Positions 8,145-16,316 of a DNA stretch of 48,836 bases are shown here, one piece after another. Position 1 is the stretch's first letter. Each line of letters begins with the position of its first letter. The stretch comes from an uncultured cyanobacterium (GTDB lineage: Bacteria > Cyanobacteriota > Cyanobacteriia > Cyanobacteriales > Geitlerinemataceae), in the NCBI GenBank assembly GCA_937899645.1, contig CALCCD010000064.1, positions 1 through 48,836 of the forward strand, given 5' to 3'. Both the position numbers and the translations under genes were made by a program. The notes beneath the pieces are model-generated. The model searched no databases. It saw only the letters and a list, made by a program, of their open reading frames with translations, and was not told the origin of the DNA.

Positions 8145-9215
8145 CTACGATCGCCGCAAGTTCTGCGGATCGAGGGCATCGCGCAGCGCGTCGCCAAGCA
8201 GATTAAAGGCCAGCACCGTCAGCACGATCGCCACCGCAGGCGGCCAAATCAACCAGGGCTGAAATACCAGAATCGAGGCATTCGTCGCCGTCGAGAGCAT
8301 ATTGCCCCATGACGGGTCGGGCTCCTGGATGCCCAGGCCGATCAGGCTCAGTACCGACTCGGCGACAATAAAACCGGGAATCGCCAGCGTCGCTGAGACG
8401 ATCGTGTAGGTTGCCGTCTGGGGCAGCACGTGGCGGACGATGATGTAAAACGGGTTTGCGCCCATCGCCCGCGCCGCCTGGACGAACTCGCGCTCTTTAA
8501 TCGACAGCACCTGGCCGCGCACCACTCGCGCCAGCCCCGCCCACTGAATAAACGACACCAGCGTGACGATCAGCAAAAAGCGCTGGGCGCTGGTCAGGTC
8601 TACGGGCAGGACGGCGGCAAGCGCCACGAGCAGATAGATGCCCGGAATCGTCATCAGGACTTCGGCCATTCGCATCAGCAGGTTATCGAGCCAGCCGCCG
8701 AAGTAGCCCGAGATGCCGCCGACGAACAGGCCGATTGGGAACGAGATCGAGATGCCGACGAGGCCGACGAAGAGGCTGATTTGCCCGCCGTAGAGCAGGC
8801 GACTGAACTGGTCGCGGCCTTGAGTATCCGTGCCGAAAATATTGATGCGAGCAGGGGCTTCGACGCCGAATAGATGGTGCTTGGCGGGGATAAAGCCGAA
8901 GAGTTTGTAGGACGAGCCGCTGGCGAACAGGCGCAAGGGCGTGGGGCTGTCGGTGTCGATCGTCAGTTCTCGCTCGCCGGTCTCCAGGTCGGTGGGACCT
9001 TGGGAGGCGGGGTAGACGTGGGGGCCGATAAATTTGCCGTCGTGCGTCCAGTGGATTGGGGTCGGCGGCAGCAGGGAGCCGTCGGCTTGGCTGTCGGTGA
9101 CGGGGTGGTAGGGCGCGAAGAACCCGGCCCCGATCGCCAGGGCGTAGAAGCAGCCGAGGATTAGCATTCCGGCGCGGGCGAGGGGGTTGCGTTGGAGGCG
9201 GTTCCACCAGGTCAT
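8145..9215 (-). CDS. ABC transporter permease, OppC/DppC type
   Basis: 356 residues. TM1 lies at about 13-33, followed by an unusually long periplasmic insert of roughly 110 residues (VTDSQADGSLLPP to PARINIFGTDTQGRDQFSRLLYGG). Five further helices carry the EAA-type loop RAMGANPFYIIVRHVLP, which contacts the ATPase subunit. The C-terminal LAFNLLGDALRDALDP is the standard OppC ending. Such permeases import peptides, nickel or similar solutes with a partner OppB, ATPases and a binding protein, none of which are nearby. It is followed by the EamA gene. Confidence 0.88.
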   Translation of the reverse strand: MTWWNRLQRNPLARAGMLILGCFYALAIGAGFFAPYHPVTDSQADGSLLPPTPIHWTHDGKFIGPHVYPASQGPTDLETGERELTIDTDSPTPLRLFASGSSYKLFGFIPAKHHLFGVEAPARINIFGTDTQGRDQFSRLLYGGQISLFVGLVGISISFPIGLFVGGISGYFGGWLDNLLMRMAEVLMTIPGIYLLVALAAVLPVDLTSAQRFLLIVTLVSFIQWAGLARVVRGQVLSIKEREFVQAARAMGANPFYIIVRHVLPQTATYTIVSATLAIPGFIVAESVLSLIGLGIQEPDPSWGNMLSTATNASILVFQPWLIWPPAVAIVLTVLAFNLLGDALRDALDPQNLRRS

Positions 9216-9285
9216 CGGGGTTTTCGGCGTGGGGTTGGCGGGCTGGATTCAGGCGAGGAGAAGCCGGTGATGGCGTGATGTTGCA

Positions 9286-9305
9286 GGGCGCGCAGCGGTG
9301 CGCCC
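9286..9305. repeat. Short GC-rich palindrome (GGGCGC...GCGCCC)
   Basis: A six-base-pair perfect stem with an eight-base loop lies 13 bases beyond the gcvH stop on the minus strand. There is no T-tract. The central bases (GCAGCGGTGCGCC) match the palindrome at 3903-3920 closely, so both may belong to one dispersed family that marks 3' ends. Confidence 0.45.
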
Positions 9306-9318
9306 GTATCAGAAGATC

Positions 9319-9708
9319 TTAAGATTCGCCGGAGACGCGGGACTTGTATTCTCCAGCGCTTAGGGTTCCGTCGAGGCTGGTGTCGGTGACTTTGACTTTT
9401 AGGAGCCAGCCGCGATCGTAGGCGTCTTCGGAGAGGATCTCCGGGGCTTCGATCGCGGTTTCGTTGCGTTCGACGACGGCCCCAGAGACCGGCGCGTACA
9501 TTTCTTCGACCGCTTTGACGGACTCGATCGAGCCGAACGAGTCGCCCTTCTCGATCTCGTCGTCCACGTCGGGTAGCTCTAAGAAGACGATGTCGCCCAG
9601 CTCGTCGATCGCAAAGGCGCTGAGGCCGATCGTGGCGATATCGCCGTCGATGGAGACGTACTCATGGGAGTCGAGGTAGCGCAGATGGTCGGGATATTCG
9701 ATAGCCAT
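9319..9708 (-). CDS. gcvH: Glycine cleavage system H protein
   Basis: 129 residues, the usual length. GcvH carries the lipoyl arm that shuttles the aminomethyl group between the P, T and L proteins during photorespiratory glycine breakdown. The lipoylation site is Lys65 in [14 protein letters not shown]. Other family hallmarks are the start [19 protein letters not shown], the [12 protein letters not shown] strand, and the GWLLKVKV end. It is alone on its strand and divergent from the carotenoid oxygenase, with about 220 bases between the starts. The other glycine cleavage genes are not in the window. I saw no glycine riboswitch in the leader. Confidence 0.96.
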   Translation of the reverse strand: MAIEYPDHLRYLDSHEYVSIDGDIATIGLSAFAIDELGDIVFLELPDVDDEIEKGDSFGSIESVKAVEEMYAPVSGAVVERNETAIEAPEILSEDAYDRGWLLKVKVTDTSLDGTLSAGEYKSRVSGES

Positions 9709-9928
9709 ACGAAGAAAATCGAGCCTCGATCGACAAATGGCAAGACGCGCGCGGCTAGCGCTGCAAGTCTGAATTGATGATACTGGACTCGTGCGAACCC
9801 GTCGGCGCTCGGCATTTGAGAATCCGGAACAGCCGGGACAGCTGCGCTACCAAGACGACAAATTTTCGCTTCCGTAGCGCGACCGTTTCGTCAGCTACGG
9901 TCGGGTGATTCGCGCAGATTCGCATGAG

Positions 9929-11422
9929 ATGTCTACCGTCGATAGCCCGATGACTGCTGTTGCCCCCGACTCGATTCAAACTCCGAACCAGCCCGCCGCC
10001 GATCGCCCCGCTTGGTGGCCTGCCGTCGGCGAAACCGCCCGCGAGTTTCCCGTGACGCGCCTGGAGACGCTGGCGGGCGCGATTCCCGAGGGGTTGCGCG
10101 GCAGGCTCTATCGCAACGGCGCGGCGCGGCTGGAGCGAGGCGGACGGCGTAACGGTCACTGGTTCGATGGGGACGGGGCGATCGCGGCGATCGCTTTTCA
10201 CCAAGACGACTCGGGAACCTACGCCACCGCAACGCAAAAGTTCGTCAAAACATCGGGCTATATCGAAGAAGAGCGCGCCGGGACGCTGCTCTATGGCAAC
10301 TACGGCACGACCGCGCCGGGAGCGTTTTGGAACCGCTGGCTGCGCCCGGTCAAGCACAGCGCCAATACATCGGTGCTGGCACTGCCCGACCGGCTGCTGG
10401 CGCTCTGGGAGGGCGGCGCGCCCTATTCACTGGATCTGGAGACGTTGGCGACGCGCGAACTCGATACCGCGATCTCCGAGTCCAGCTATTCTGCCCACCC
10501 GAAGCGCGATCCGCAGACGGGCGAGATTTTCAACTTCGGCGTTGTCCCGGGCGCGAATACGGCGCTGATGCTCTATCGCCACCGCGCCGACGGGACGCCG
10601 ATCGATCGGCAAGCCCACCCCCTCAGCGAGCTAGGTCTCTCCGGCCTACCGATGCTCCACGATTTCGTGTTGGCGGGAAGCTATCTGGTCTTCTGCGTGC
10701 CGCCCGTGTCGGCGAACCCGCTGGAGGTGGTGGCAGGATTGAAGACCTACGGCGAGTCGATGGTTTGGTCTGGCAATCGCGCGACGACGATTTTGGTGTT
10801 CGATCGCGAGACCCTCGAACTGGTGGCGCGCGGCGAAACCGGCCCTTGGTTTCAGTGGCATTTCGCCAATGGTTTTGTCGATGGGTCGGGGCGGATCGTT
10901 ATCGATTTGGCCTGCTATGACGATTTCACGACGAACGAGTTTTTGCGGCAGGTGTCTCAGGGCGCGATCGAAACCGAAGCTTCGGCGCGGCTAGAGCGCA
11001 TCACGATCGACCCCACCTCTGGTCGCTGCCTCGATCGCGAGACCCGCATCGATCGCCGCTGCGAGTTTCCCGTCGTTGCGCCGCGCGCGGTCGGTGGCGA
11101 AACCGAGACGGTGTTCGTGACGACGCACCGTCCGGAGGGGCAGCCGTTTGGAGATTTGTTCGGCGCGATCGCTCGTTATGACGTGAATCCCGATTGCCTG
11201 ACAGTGCTGGACTGCGGCGATCGGGTGTATCCGTCCGAGCCGATCGTCGCGCCGGGTGCGGGCGAGTCGGACTGGCTGGTGTTTCCGGTGTTCGTGGCGG
11301 CGGCGTGCCGCAGCGAAGTCTGGATCGCCAGCGCCGATCGCCTAGAAGAGGGCGCAGTCTGTCGATTGGCGCTGCCAGAGGTCGTGCCGATTGGCTTTCA
11401 CGGAACCTGGCAGGCGGGCTGA
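9929..11422 (+). CDS. Carotenoid cleavage oxygenase (RPE65/CCD family)
   Basis: About 497 residues forming a seven-bladed propeller enzyme that cleaves carotenoids or apocarotenoids with a non-heme iron held by four histidines. Candidate iron ligands are the His in SAHPKRDPQTGE, LHDFVLAG, WHFANGFVD and the C-terminal GFHGTW. The N-terminal half has RLYRNGAARLER and the GHWFDGDGAIAA signature. No signal peptide is visible. The frame is open from a GTG at 9905; the ATG at 9929 is preferred and an ATG at 9950 is also possible. Which double bond or carotenoid is used cannot be read from the sequence. Confidence 0.92.
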   Translation: MSTVDSPMTAVAPDSIQTPNQPAADRPAWWPAVGETAREFPVTRLETLAGAIPEGLRGRLYRNGAARLERGGRRNGHWFDGDGAIAAIAFHQDDSGTYATATQKFVKTSGYIEEERAGTLLYGNYGTTAPGAFWNRWLRPVKHSANTSVLALPDRLLALWEGGAPYSLDLETLATRELDTAISESSYSAHPKRDPQTGEIFNFGVVPGANTALMLYRHRADGTPIDRQAHPLSELGLSGLPMLHDFVLAGSYLVFCVPPVSANPLEVVAGLKTYGESMVWSGNRATTILVFDRETLELVARGETGPWFQWHFANGFVDGSGRIVIDLACYDDFTTNEFLRQVSQGAIETEASARLERITIDPTSGRCLDRETRIDRRCEFPVVAPRAVGGETETVFVTTHRPEGQPFGDLFGAIARYDVNPDCLTVLDCGDRVYPSEPIVAPGAGESDWLVFPVFVAAACRSEVWIASADRLEEGAVCRLALPEVVPIGFHGTWQAG

Positions 11423-11608
11423 GTTGCTGTTCGTCGCGCAGCCGTCTCGGTTGTTCTGGGTGTCAATACTCGAAAGGTTTCGATCGAGTTGCGAAGAGTC
11501 GTGAAAATGATGAGGCATTTCCCGGCGAATCTCGTTAGTCTCGAAGGAGATCCGCCGAGAACCTCCTCGGATATTCCGTCGCAACCGCAACTGCGCCCTG
11601 CCATCGCC

Positions 11609-12346
11609 ATGACCGAACATATCGAAGTCTTTCCCGATCGCGCCGCCATGCTCGAGCGGGCCTTTGCGCTGACCCTCGAAGCGCTCCAGGCCGCGATCGA
11701 CACCAACGGTCGCGCCACGATCGCACTCGCGGGCGGCAGCACGCCCAAGCCGCTCTACGAGAAGCTCGCAACCGTCAATTTGCCCTGGGAGAAGCTTTTC
11801 GTCTTCTGGGGCGACGAGCGCTACGTGCCGATCGACGATCCAAATAGCAACGCCGGAATGGCGAAGGCCGCGTGGCTCGATCGCGTTGAGATTCCCGAGT
11901 CGAACATCTTTATTACGCCCACCGACGGCAACGACCCCACCGCCGACGCCGATCGCTTCGATGCGACGGTTCGCGAATTCTTCCAGCTCGAAGGCGACGC
12001 GCTGCCCGTGTTCGATGTGGTGCTGCTGGGGATGGGCGACGACGGCCACACCGCTTCCCTGTTTCCTCACACCGACGCGCTGGACGTGAGCGATCGCTGC
12101 GCCACACTGGGCGAGAAGTCCGGCGAGCCACGCCTGACGCTGACGTTTCCCGTCATTAAAAGCGCTGCAAATATCATGCTGACGATCGCCGGAGCGAACA
12201 AGCAAAATGCCCTGGCTGCAATTTTTGCCGAGACCTGCGACGATCGTCAGTATCCGTCCCGTCGCTTGCGATCGGCCAGCGGGGAGCTGTGGTGGCTGCT
12301 CGACGCCGACGCTGCAATCGACTCGGCTCAGATCGCTGATGCCTAA
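11609..12346 (+). CDS. pgl: 6-phosphogluconolactonase
   Basis: 245 residues. The enzyme hydrolyses 6-phosphogluconolactone in the oxidative pentose phosphate pathway. Signatures are ALAGGSTPKPLYEKLA, FWGDERYVPIDDPNSN and LLGMGDDGHTASLFP, all intact. The frame is open for 40 more codons upstream, but the family starts near MTEHIEVFPD, so the ATG at 11609 is chosen. The stop lies inside a near-perfect 14-base tandem duplication (12335-12362). It may share a transcript with the FHA gene downstream, but 255 bases separate them. Confidence 0.93.
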   Translation: MTEHIEVFPDRAAMLERAFALTLEALQAAIDTNGRATIALAGGSTPKPLYEKLATVNLPWEKLFVFWGDERYVPIDDPNSNAGMAKAAWLDRVEIPESNIFITPTDGNDPTADADRFDATVREFFQLEGDALPVFDVVLLGMGDDGHTASLFPHTDALDVSDRCATLGEKSGEPRLTLTFPVIKSAANIMLTIAGANKQNALAAIFAETCDDRQYPSRRLRSASGELWWLLDADAAIDSAQIADA

Positions 12347-12362
12347 CCGCTGATGCCTGACC
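12335..12362. repeat. 14-bp tandem duplication across the pgl stop
   Basis: GCTGATGCCTAACC is followed directly by GCTGATGCCTGACC. The first copy contains the pgl TAA in frame. The two copies differ at one base. Confidence 0.6.
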
Positions 12363-12601
12363 GCCACGGGGGTGCATCTCGTCTCACATCTTCCGAACCT
12401 GCTCTCGCGATCTTGCGCCAGCAGAAGCTGCCGCCGTTGCCGAGCCGCCCGCCACTCCCGAACGACGCGAGCCTCGACTTTCCGATTTTCGTCGGGTATC
12501 GAGCCGCTCGCTCAGTACAGAGGAGAAGCGCAGGCGACGGCACTTCTCTGTCGCGATCGCCTGCTGCCTGCAACCCGAAGAGCGCTCACCCCCAAAACGC
12601 C

Positions 12602-13255
12602 ATGAATACTTCCCTCGCGGGCACTCAAATTTGCCTGCAATGCCACCACCCCAACCCTCCGGAGGCCCAGCGCTGCAGTCGCTGTCACGCCGAACTCGAC
12701 AGGACTTTGCTGCAAACGACAGACCTTCCGTCACAGGCGGCGCTCGCACCAACCGATTCGCCCGCTGGTTCGCCCGCTAGTTTGCCCGCTAACTTGCCCG
12801 CTAGTTCGCCCGCCGCTCCATCTGCCCAGGATCGCGCCGATCCCGACCCACACCTGCCCAGCTTCGCCTGCCTCACCCACACTGGCACCGGCGAGTACCT
12901 GAACCTCGACCCCCACGGTTTCGTGTGGCGGCTCGGCAAACCCCACCAGGGTGCGAGTCCCGATATCGACATCTCCCAGTTTCCCCGAGCGGAGATCGTC
13001 TCGCGCGCCCACGCCCTGATTCGCTACGATCGCGGCCAGTATTACATCGAAGACACCAATAGCTCGAACGGAACCTTCGTCAACCACGCGGCGCTGATCC
13101 CCGGTCGGCGCTATCCTTTGAAAGACGGCGATTACGTCGTTTTTGGCAAAGGCGACCTCGTTAGCTTCCGGTTCCGAATTCGTGCGGCATCGGGCGACTC
13201 CTCGAGCGCGAACCCCGCACGCGCCGTCGAGTGTCCGACGCGGCAGGAAACATAA
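12602..13255 (+). CDS. Zinc-ribbon plus FHA domain protein
   Basis: 217 residues. The N-terminus holds a zinc ribbon with four cysteines (C11, C14, C25, C28: CLQC and CSRC). A low-complexity Ser/Pro/Ala/Leu linker follows, built from five 12-base DNA repeats (12758-12817). The C-terminal half is an FHA domain with VSRAHALI and NSSNGTFVN, the phosphothreonine-binding loops; the usual first-loop Gly-Arg is replaced by RLGK. FHA domains dock on Thr-phosphorylated partners of Ser/Thr kinases. No kinase is nearby. The ATG at 12602 is chosen because the ribbon starts directly after it, although the frame is open upstream. Confidence 0.85.
   Translation: MNTSLAGTQICLQCHHPNPPEAQRCSRCHAELDRTLLQTTDLPSQAALAPTDSPAGSPASLPANLPASSPAAPSAQDRADPDPHLPSFACLTHTGTGEYLNLDPHGFVWRLGKPHQGASPDIDISQFPRAEIVSRAHALIRYDRGQYYIEDTNSSNGTFVNHAALIPGRRYPLKDGDYVVFGKGDLVSFRFRIRAASGDSSSANPARAVECPTRQET
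12758..12817 (+). repeat. Five 12-bp tandem repeats in the FHA-protein linker
   Basis: Consensus TYGCCCGCTAGT, encoding SPAG SPAS LPAN LPAS SPAA. The copies differ by one to three bases. The tract could expand or contract in multiples of four residues. Confidence 0.75.
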
Positions 13256-13397
13256 GAACGGCAAGGGCGGCGCTTGAACTGACGTGGGGGCAACCCCCAG
13301 CCCCGCATCCGTTTTGCCTGCTAGGTTGGACTCGTGTATCTACTCGAACGATCGCGATCGTTCGTCCGTCGGTCGGCGGTGCGCCGACTTCTCCATC

Positions 13398-13829
13398 ATG
13401 ATTGCTGTAGCGCTGCTCCATCCCCATCAGGCGAAACCCGTTCGCCGCTGGGTTTTCGATCGAGACGTCCCGATTCACATTGGCCGCTCTCCCGATAGCG
13501 ATGTCATCTTGTACAGCGCCGTGATCTCGCGCCGACACCTCGAACTGCGCTATCAGGCAGGGAGCTGGTGGGCGGTCAACCACGGCAAGAATGGAACCTA
13601 CGCCAACGGTCTGTCTTTCGATCGCCTGCAAATCGGGCGCGCGGTGACAATCCGGCTCGCCAAGTCCGGCCCGCGACTGCACATCGAACTAACCGACGTT
13701 CGGCAGGTGGCCCCGACCTCCACCGAGCCCGCCATCATCGATTTAGATCTAGACGACCTCGACGAAGAAGACGCGACGATCGCGGATATCAGCACCCCAG
13801 CCTTCGCAATGCGTGCCGCCGAGCAGTAA
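13398..13829 (+). CDS. FHA domain protein with acidic tail
   Basis: 143 residues. A single canonical FHA domain occupies about residues 1-100 with HIGRSPDSDV, VISRRHLEL and HGKNGTYANG, so all phosphopeptide-contact loops are present. An acidic tail follows (IIDLDLDDLDEEDATIADIS) and contains Thr residues that could themselves be phosphorylated; that is inference. The frame is open upstream, but the ATG at 13398 places the first strand (IAVALLHPHQ) at the N-terminus. It starts about 140 bases after the zinc-ribbon FHA gene on the same strand, so the two are probably linked in function. Confidence 0.85.
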   Translation: MIAVALLHPHQAKPVRRWVFDRDVPIHIGRSPDSDVILYSAVISRRHLELRYQAGSWWAVNHGKNGTYANGLSFDRLQIGRAVTIRLAKSGPRLHIELTDVRQVAPTSTEPAIIDLDLDDLDEEDATIADISTPAFAMRAAEQ

Positions 13830-13881
13830 GCTGATTCGGCACGACAGGCCAGTGGCCTTGAAAACGCTCGCCAGCGCGCCG

Positions 13882-14292
13882 CTAGCGTAAGAGAGCCAAC
13901 CCAGCGATCGCCACCAGCACGACAAGCACCAACCAGCCGCCGTGGAAAAACAGCCACCAGCCCCAAAAACGCAGCCGCAGCCGCCACAGCGCCGCTAAGC
14001 GCTGGCGATTGTTACGCCGAGGATCGTTTGGAGCGGAATACCAAAGCTGCCGCCGGTGGACGATGCCGTGGCACTTTCGACAGAGCGGCACCACGTCCCA
14101 GCCCGGACGCTCGCGACCGGCGATCGCACCGAACCAGTCCCGATAGCGCAGGTGGTGGACGGCAGCGGCACGGTGCAGCGGATTGAGGATGCAGCGATTG
14201 AAGGTCATCCGGCGCGTCCGCTTGGCGATGCTCGGCCAGTTGCCGCGATAGCGAGCCTTAAATCGGCGAGATTTTTTAGCGGGGTGCGGCAT
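13882..14292 (-). CDS. HNH-type nuclease-like protein with C-terminal membrane helix
   Basis: 136 residues. A basic N-terminus is followed by an HNH-like region: VHHLRYRDW, then DVVPLCRKCHGIVH with one CxxC pair. The second zinc-binding cysteine pair common in HNH proteins is not evident, so metal binding is uncertain. A hydrophobic segment near the C-terminus (WGWWLFFHGGWLVLVVLVAIAGLAL) looks like a transmembrane helix, which is odd for a DNA-cutting enzyme. The ATG at 14290-14292 is preferred over one 16 codons upstream. It is divergent from the DUF4332 gene. Confidence 0.65.
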   Translation of the reverse strand: MPHPAKKSRRFKARYRGNWPSIAKRTRRMTFNRCILNPLHRAAAVHHLRYRDWFGAIAGRERPGWDVVPLCRKCHGIVHRRQLWYSAPNDPRRNNRQRLAALWRLRLRFWGWWLFFHGGWLVLVVLVAIAGLALLR

Positions 14293-14393
14293 AGACCCGA
14301 GGCATCGCGCAGCGAGATCGCCGCCGCCCGATCGCCCCAAAATTCGATTTAGAGCCCAATCCTATCCCATCCCGGCCTGTCCGGTTCTTCGCC

Positions 14394-14867
14394 ATGCCTC
14401 GCCGCCGCGCCCCGCGTTCGACTCGCCCGCCGCGCCCGCTGCCCCCACCCCAGCCGCTTTCGCCAGGAAACTGGCAGATCGCCGACTTGCCGGGGCTCGA
14501 TCGCGATGCCCTCGTCGCCCTGCGCGATCGCGGCATCCGCAGCACCCGCGATCTGCTCGATCGCTGCCCCGACCGCAACGCGAGCGATCGTCTCGCCGCC
14601 GATCTACAGCGCCACCCGCAGCACGTCCGCAAGTGGGTCGCCCTAGCGCGCCTCGCCACCGTTCCCGAAGTCGGCTGCCGCCACGCGGGCGTCCTGCTCC
14701 ATGCCGGGATTGCCAGCCCCGAGCAGCTCGCCGCTGCCCCCATCCACCGGCTCTATCCCCAGCTCGTGCGCCTGTTTGTCGCCACCACCCAGCGCCGCGA
14801 CCTCGTCCCCGATCGCCCCACCGTTCTCCGCTGGATCGCTGCCGCCCGCGCCCAGGCCGCACGCTAG
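14394..14867 (+). CDS. DUF4332-like helix-hairpin-helix protein
   Basis: 157 residues. A Pro/Arg-rich N-terminal 30 residues precede two helix-hairpin-helix-like units: [30 protein letters not shown] and later [24 protein letters not shown]. This matches the DUF4332 pattern, distantly related to DNA-polymerase-type HhH repeats. Nucleic acid binding is plausible but unproven. It is soluble, divergent from the HNH gene with about 100 bases between the starts, and followed by moaB on the same strand. Confidence 0.72.
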   Translation: MPRRRAPRSTRPPRPLPPPQPLSPGNWQIADLPGLDRDALVALRDRGIRSTRDLLDRCPDRNASDRLAADLQRHPQHVRKWVALARLATVPEVGCRHAGVLLHAGIASPEQLAAAPIHRLYPQLVRLFVATTQRRDLVPDRPTVLRWIAAARAQAAR

Positions 14868-14994
14868 CCAAAAGGAGGACGCTAAAGAAGCAGAGAATGC
14901 CGCGCTCGACTTGTTGCCTGCGTTAAGATCTGCGAACCAGAGACCCGCTCGGCAAAGCCTCAGACCGGGCCAGCACTCTTTAAATATCAACTCT

Positions 14995-15522
14995 ATGTCC
15001 ACCATTGACGAATCGCGCCCGTTTATCCCCGTCAATATCGCTATCCTGACCGTCTCTGACACGCGAACCCTCGAAACGGACAAGTCGGGCGATCTTCTCG
15101 TCGGGCTGGCGACCGCCGCCGGACACGCGATCGTCGATCGGGCGATCGTCCGCGACGATCGCGCTCAGATTTCCGCTCGCCTCGAGCGCTGGGTCGCCAA
15201 TCCGGACGTGGACGTGGCGATCTCCACCGGCGGTACGGGCGTCACCGGACGCGACGTGACCCCGGAAGCATTCCGCGACGTCTACGACAAAGAAATCCCC
15301 GGCTTCGGCGAGCTGTTTCGTTGGCTGAGCTACCAAAAAATCGGCACGTCCACGATCCAATCGCGCGCCACGGCCGGCCTGGCGGGCGGCACGTACCTGT
15401 TCGCGCTCCCCGGCTCGACTGGCGCGTGCAAAGACGCCTGGGAAGACATCCTCAAGTGGCAACTCGACAACCGCCATCGCCCCTGCAATTTCGTTTCGCT
15501 GATTCCCCGGTTGAAGGAATAG
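14995..15522 (+). CDS. moaB: Molybdenum cofactor biosynthesis protein B
   Basis: 175 residues of the MoaB/Mog fold. It starts with [12 protein letters not shown] and has [17 protein letters not shown], the pterin/adenylation loop, plus the typical [19 protein letters not shown]. These proteins adenylylate molybdopterin before molybdenum insertion. The frame is open far upstream, but the family begins near [14 protein letters not shown], so the ATG at 14995 is used. No other molybdopterin gene is in the window. Confidence 0.93.
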   Translation: MSTIDESRPFIPVNIAILTVSDTRTLETDKSGDLLVGLATAAGHAIVDRAIVRDDRAQISARLERWVANPDVDVAISTGGTGVTGRDVTPEAFRDVYDKEIPGFGELFRWLSYQKIGTSTIQSRATAGLAGGTYLFALPGSTGACKDAWEDILKWQLDNRHRPCNFVSLIPRLKE

Positions 15523-15543
15523 CTCCGATTCGCCCGCTCCGAC

Positions 15544-15603
15544 GAGAAACCGGTTTTCTACGAGCCGCCAATGCGAAAAATGTCCCAGAAACCCGATTTC
15601 TGA
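15544..15603. repeat. Pair of AGAAACC-type palindromes between convergent genes
   Basis: AGAAACCGGTTTTCT (15545-15559) and AGAAACCCGATTTCT (15587-15601) lie between the ends of moaB and nth. Each is nearly self-complementary, and the two can also pair with one another to make a longer hairpin. The position suggests a two-way terminator. A related but stronger copy is at 41508-41570. Confidence 0.55.
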
Positions 15604-15610
15604 GATCTGC

Positions 15611-16306
15611 CTAAGCCCGCGCCGCTTTTTTCTGCGCCGCTATGCCCGTCTTGCAGATATCAATCAGGTTGCAGCGATCGCAGGCTGGTTTGCGCGCGTT
15701 GCACACCGCTCGCCCGTGGTAAATCAGCCGAATCGAGAAATTCTCCCAGTCCGGCTGCGGGATTAGCGGCATCAGGTCGCGCTCCACGCGCACCGGATCG
15801 GTGTACTTCGTCAGGCCGATGCGGTTGGTCAGACGCTTGACGTGGGTATCGACCGTGACGCCCGCGTTGATGCCGAACGCGTGCGCTAGCACGACGTTGG
15901 CCGTTTTACGCGCGACGCCGGGAAGCTGGAGCAGCTCTTCCATCGTCTGCGGCACTTTACCGTCGAACTCCGCGACGATTTTCTGGCAGGCTCCCTGGAT
16001 ATTTTTTGCCTTATTGCGAAAGAACCCGGTCGATCGCACGAGTTCCTCGATCGCCTCGCGTGTCGCGCCTGCGATCGTGGGCGCGTCGGGATACTGCCGA
16101 AACAGATCCGGCGTTACCTTGTTGACGCGCTCGTCGGTACATTGCGCCGAGAGGATCGTCGCCACCAGGAGCTGCACCGGCGTCTCGTAGTCGAGGCTGC
16201 ACGTGGCGTCGGGGTAGAGCTTCCCGAGACGCTCGAGTGCGGCTTGGGCGCGGCGCTTCTTCGTCAGGCGCGGTTTCTTGGTTGGGGCTGACTGGGTTGA
16301 CGTCAC
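15611..16306 (-). CDS. nth: Endonuclease III (DNA glycosylase/AP lyase)
   Basis: 231 residues. It removes oxidised pyrimidines and nicks the resulting abasic site. The helix-hairpin-helix LPGVARKTANVVL carries the catalytic Lys134, followed by Asp153 in VDTHVKR. The C-terminal [4Fe-4S] cluster motif is complete: C202, C209, C212 and C218 (C-x6-C-x2-C-x5-C). The start is a GTG at 16304-16306, ten bases after the rseP stop, so the two genes are probably one transcript. Confidence 0.95.
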   Translation of the reverse strand: MTSTQSAPTKKPRLTKKRRAQAALERLGKLYPDATCSLDYETPVQLLVATILSAQCTDERVNKVTPDLFRQYPDAPTIAGATREAIEELVRSTGFFRNKAKNIQGACQKIVAEFDGKVPQTMEELLQLPGVARKTANVVLAHAFGINAGVTVDTHVKRLTNRIGLTKYTDPVRVERDLMPLIPQPDWENFSIRLIYHGRAVCNARKPACDRCNLIDICKTGIAAQKKAARA

Positions 16307-16316
16307 GATCGCTCGT

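Noticed and set aside
9709-9928. Glycine riboswitch in front of gcvH
   Set aside because: No tandem aptamer core or conserved GGAGAG-type segment was seen.
12353-12601. Upstream extension of the zinc-ribbon FHA protein
   Set aside because: The frame is open, but its sequence does not continue any domain and the zinc ribbon begins right after the ATG at 12602.
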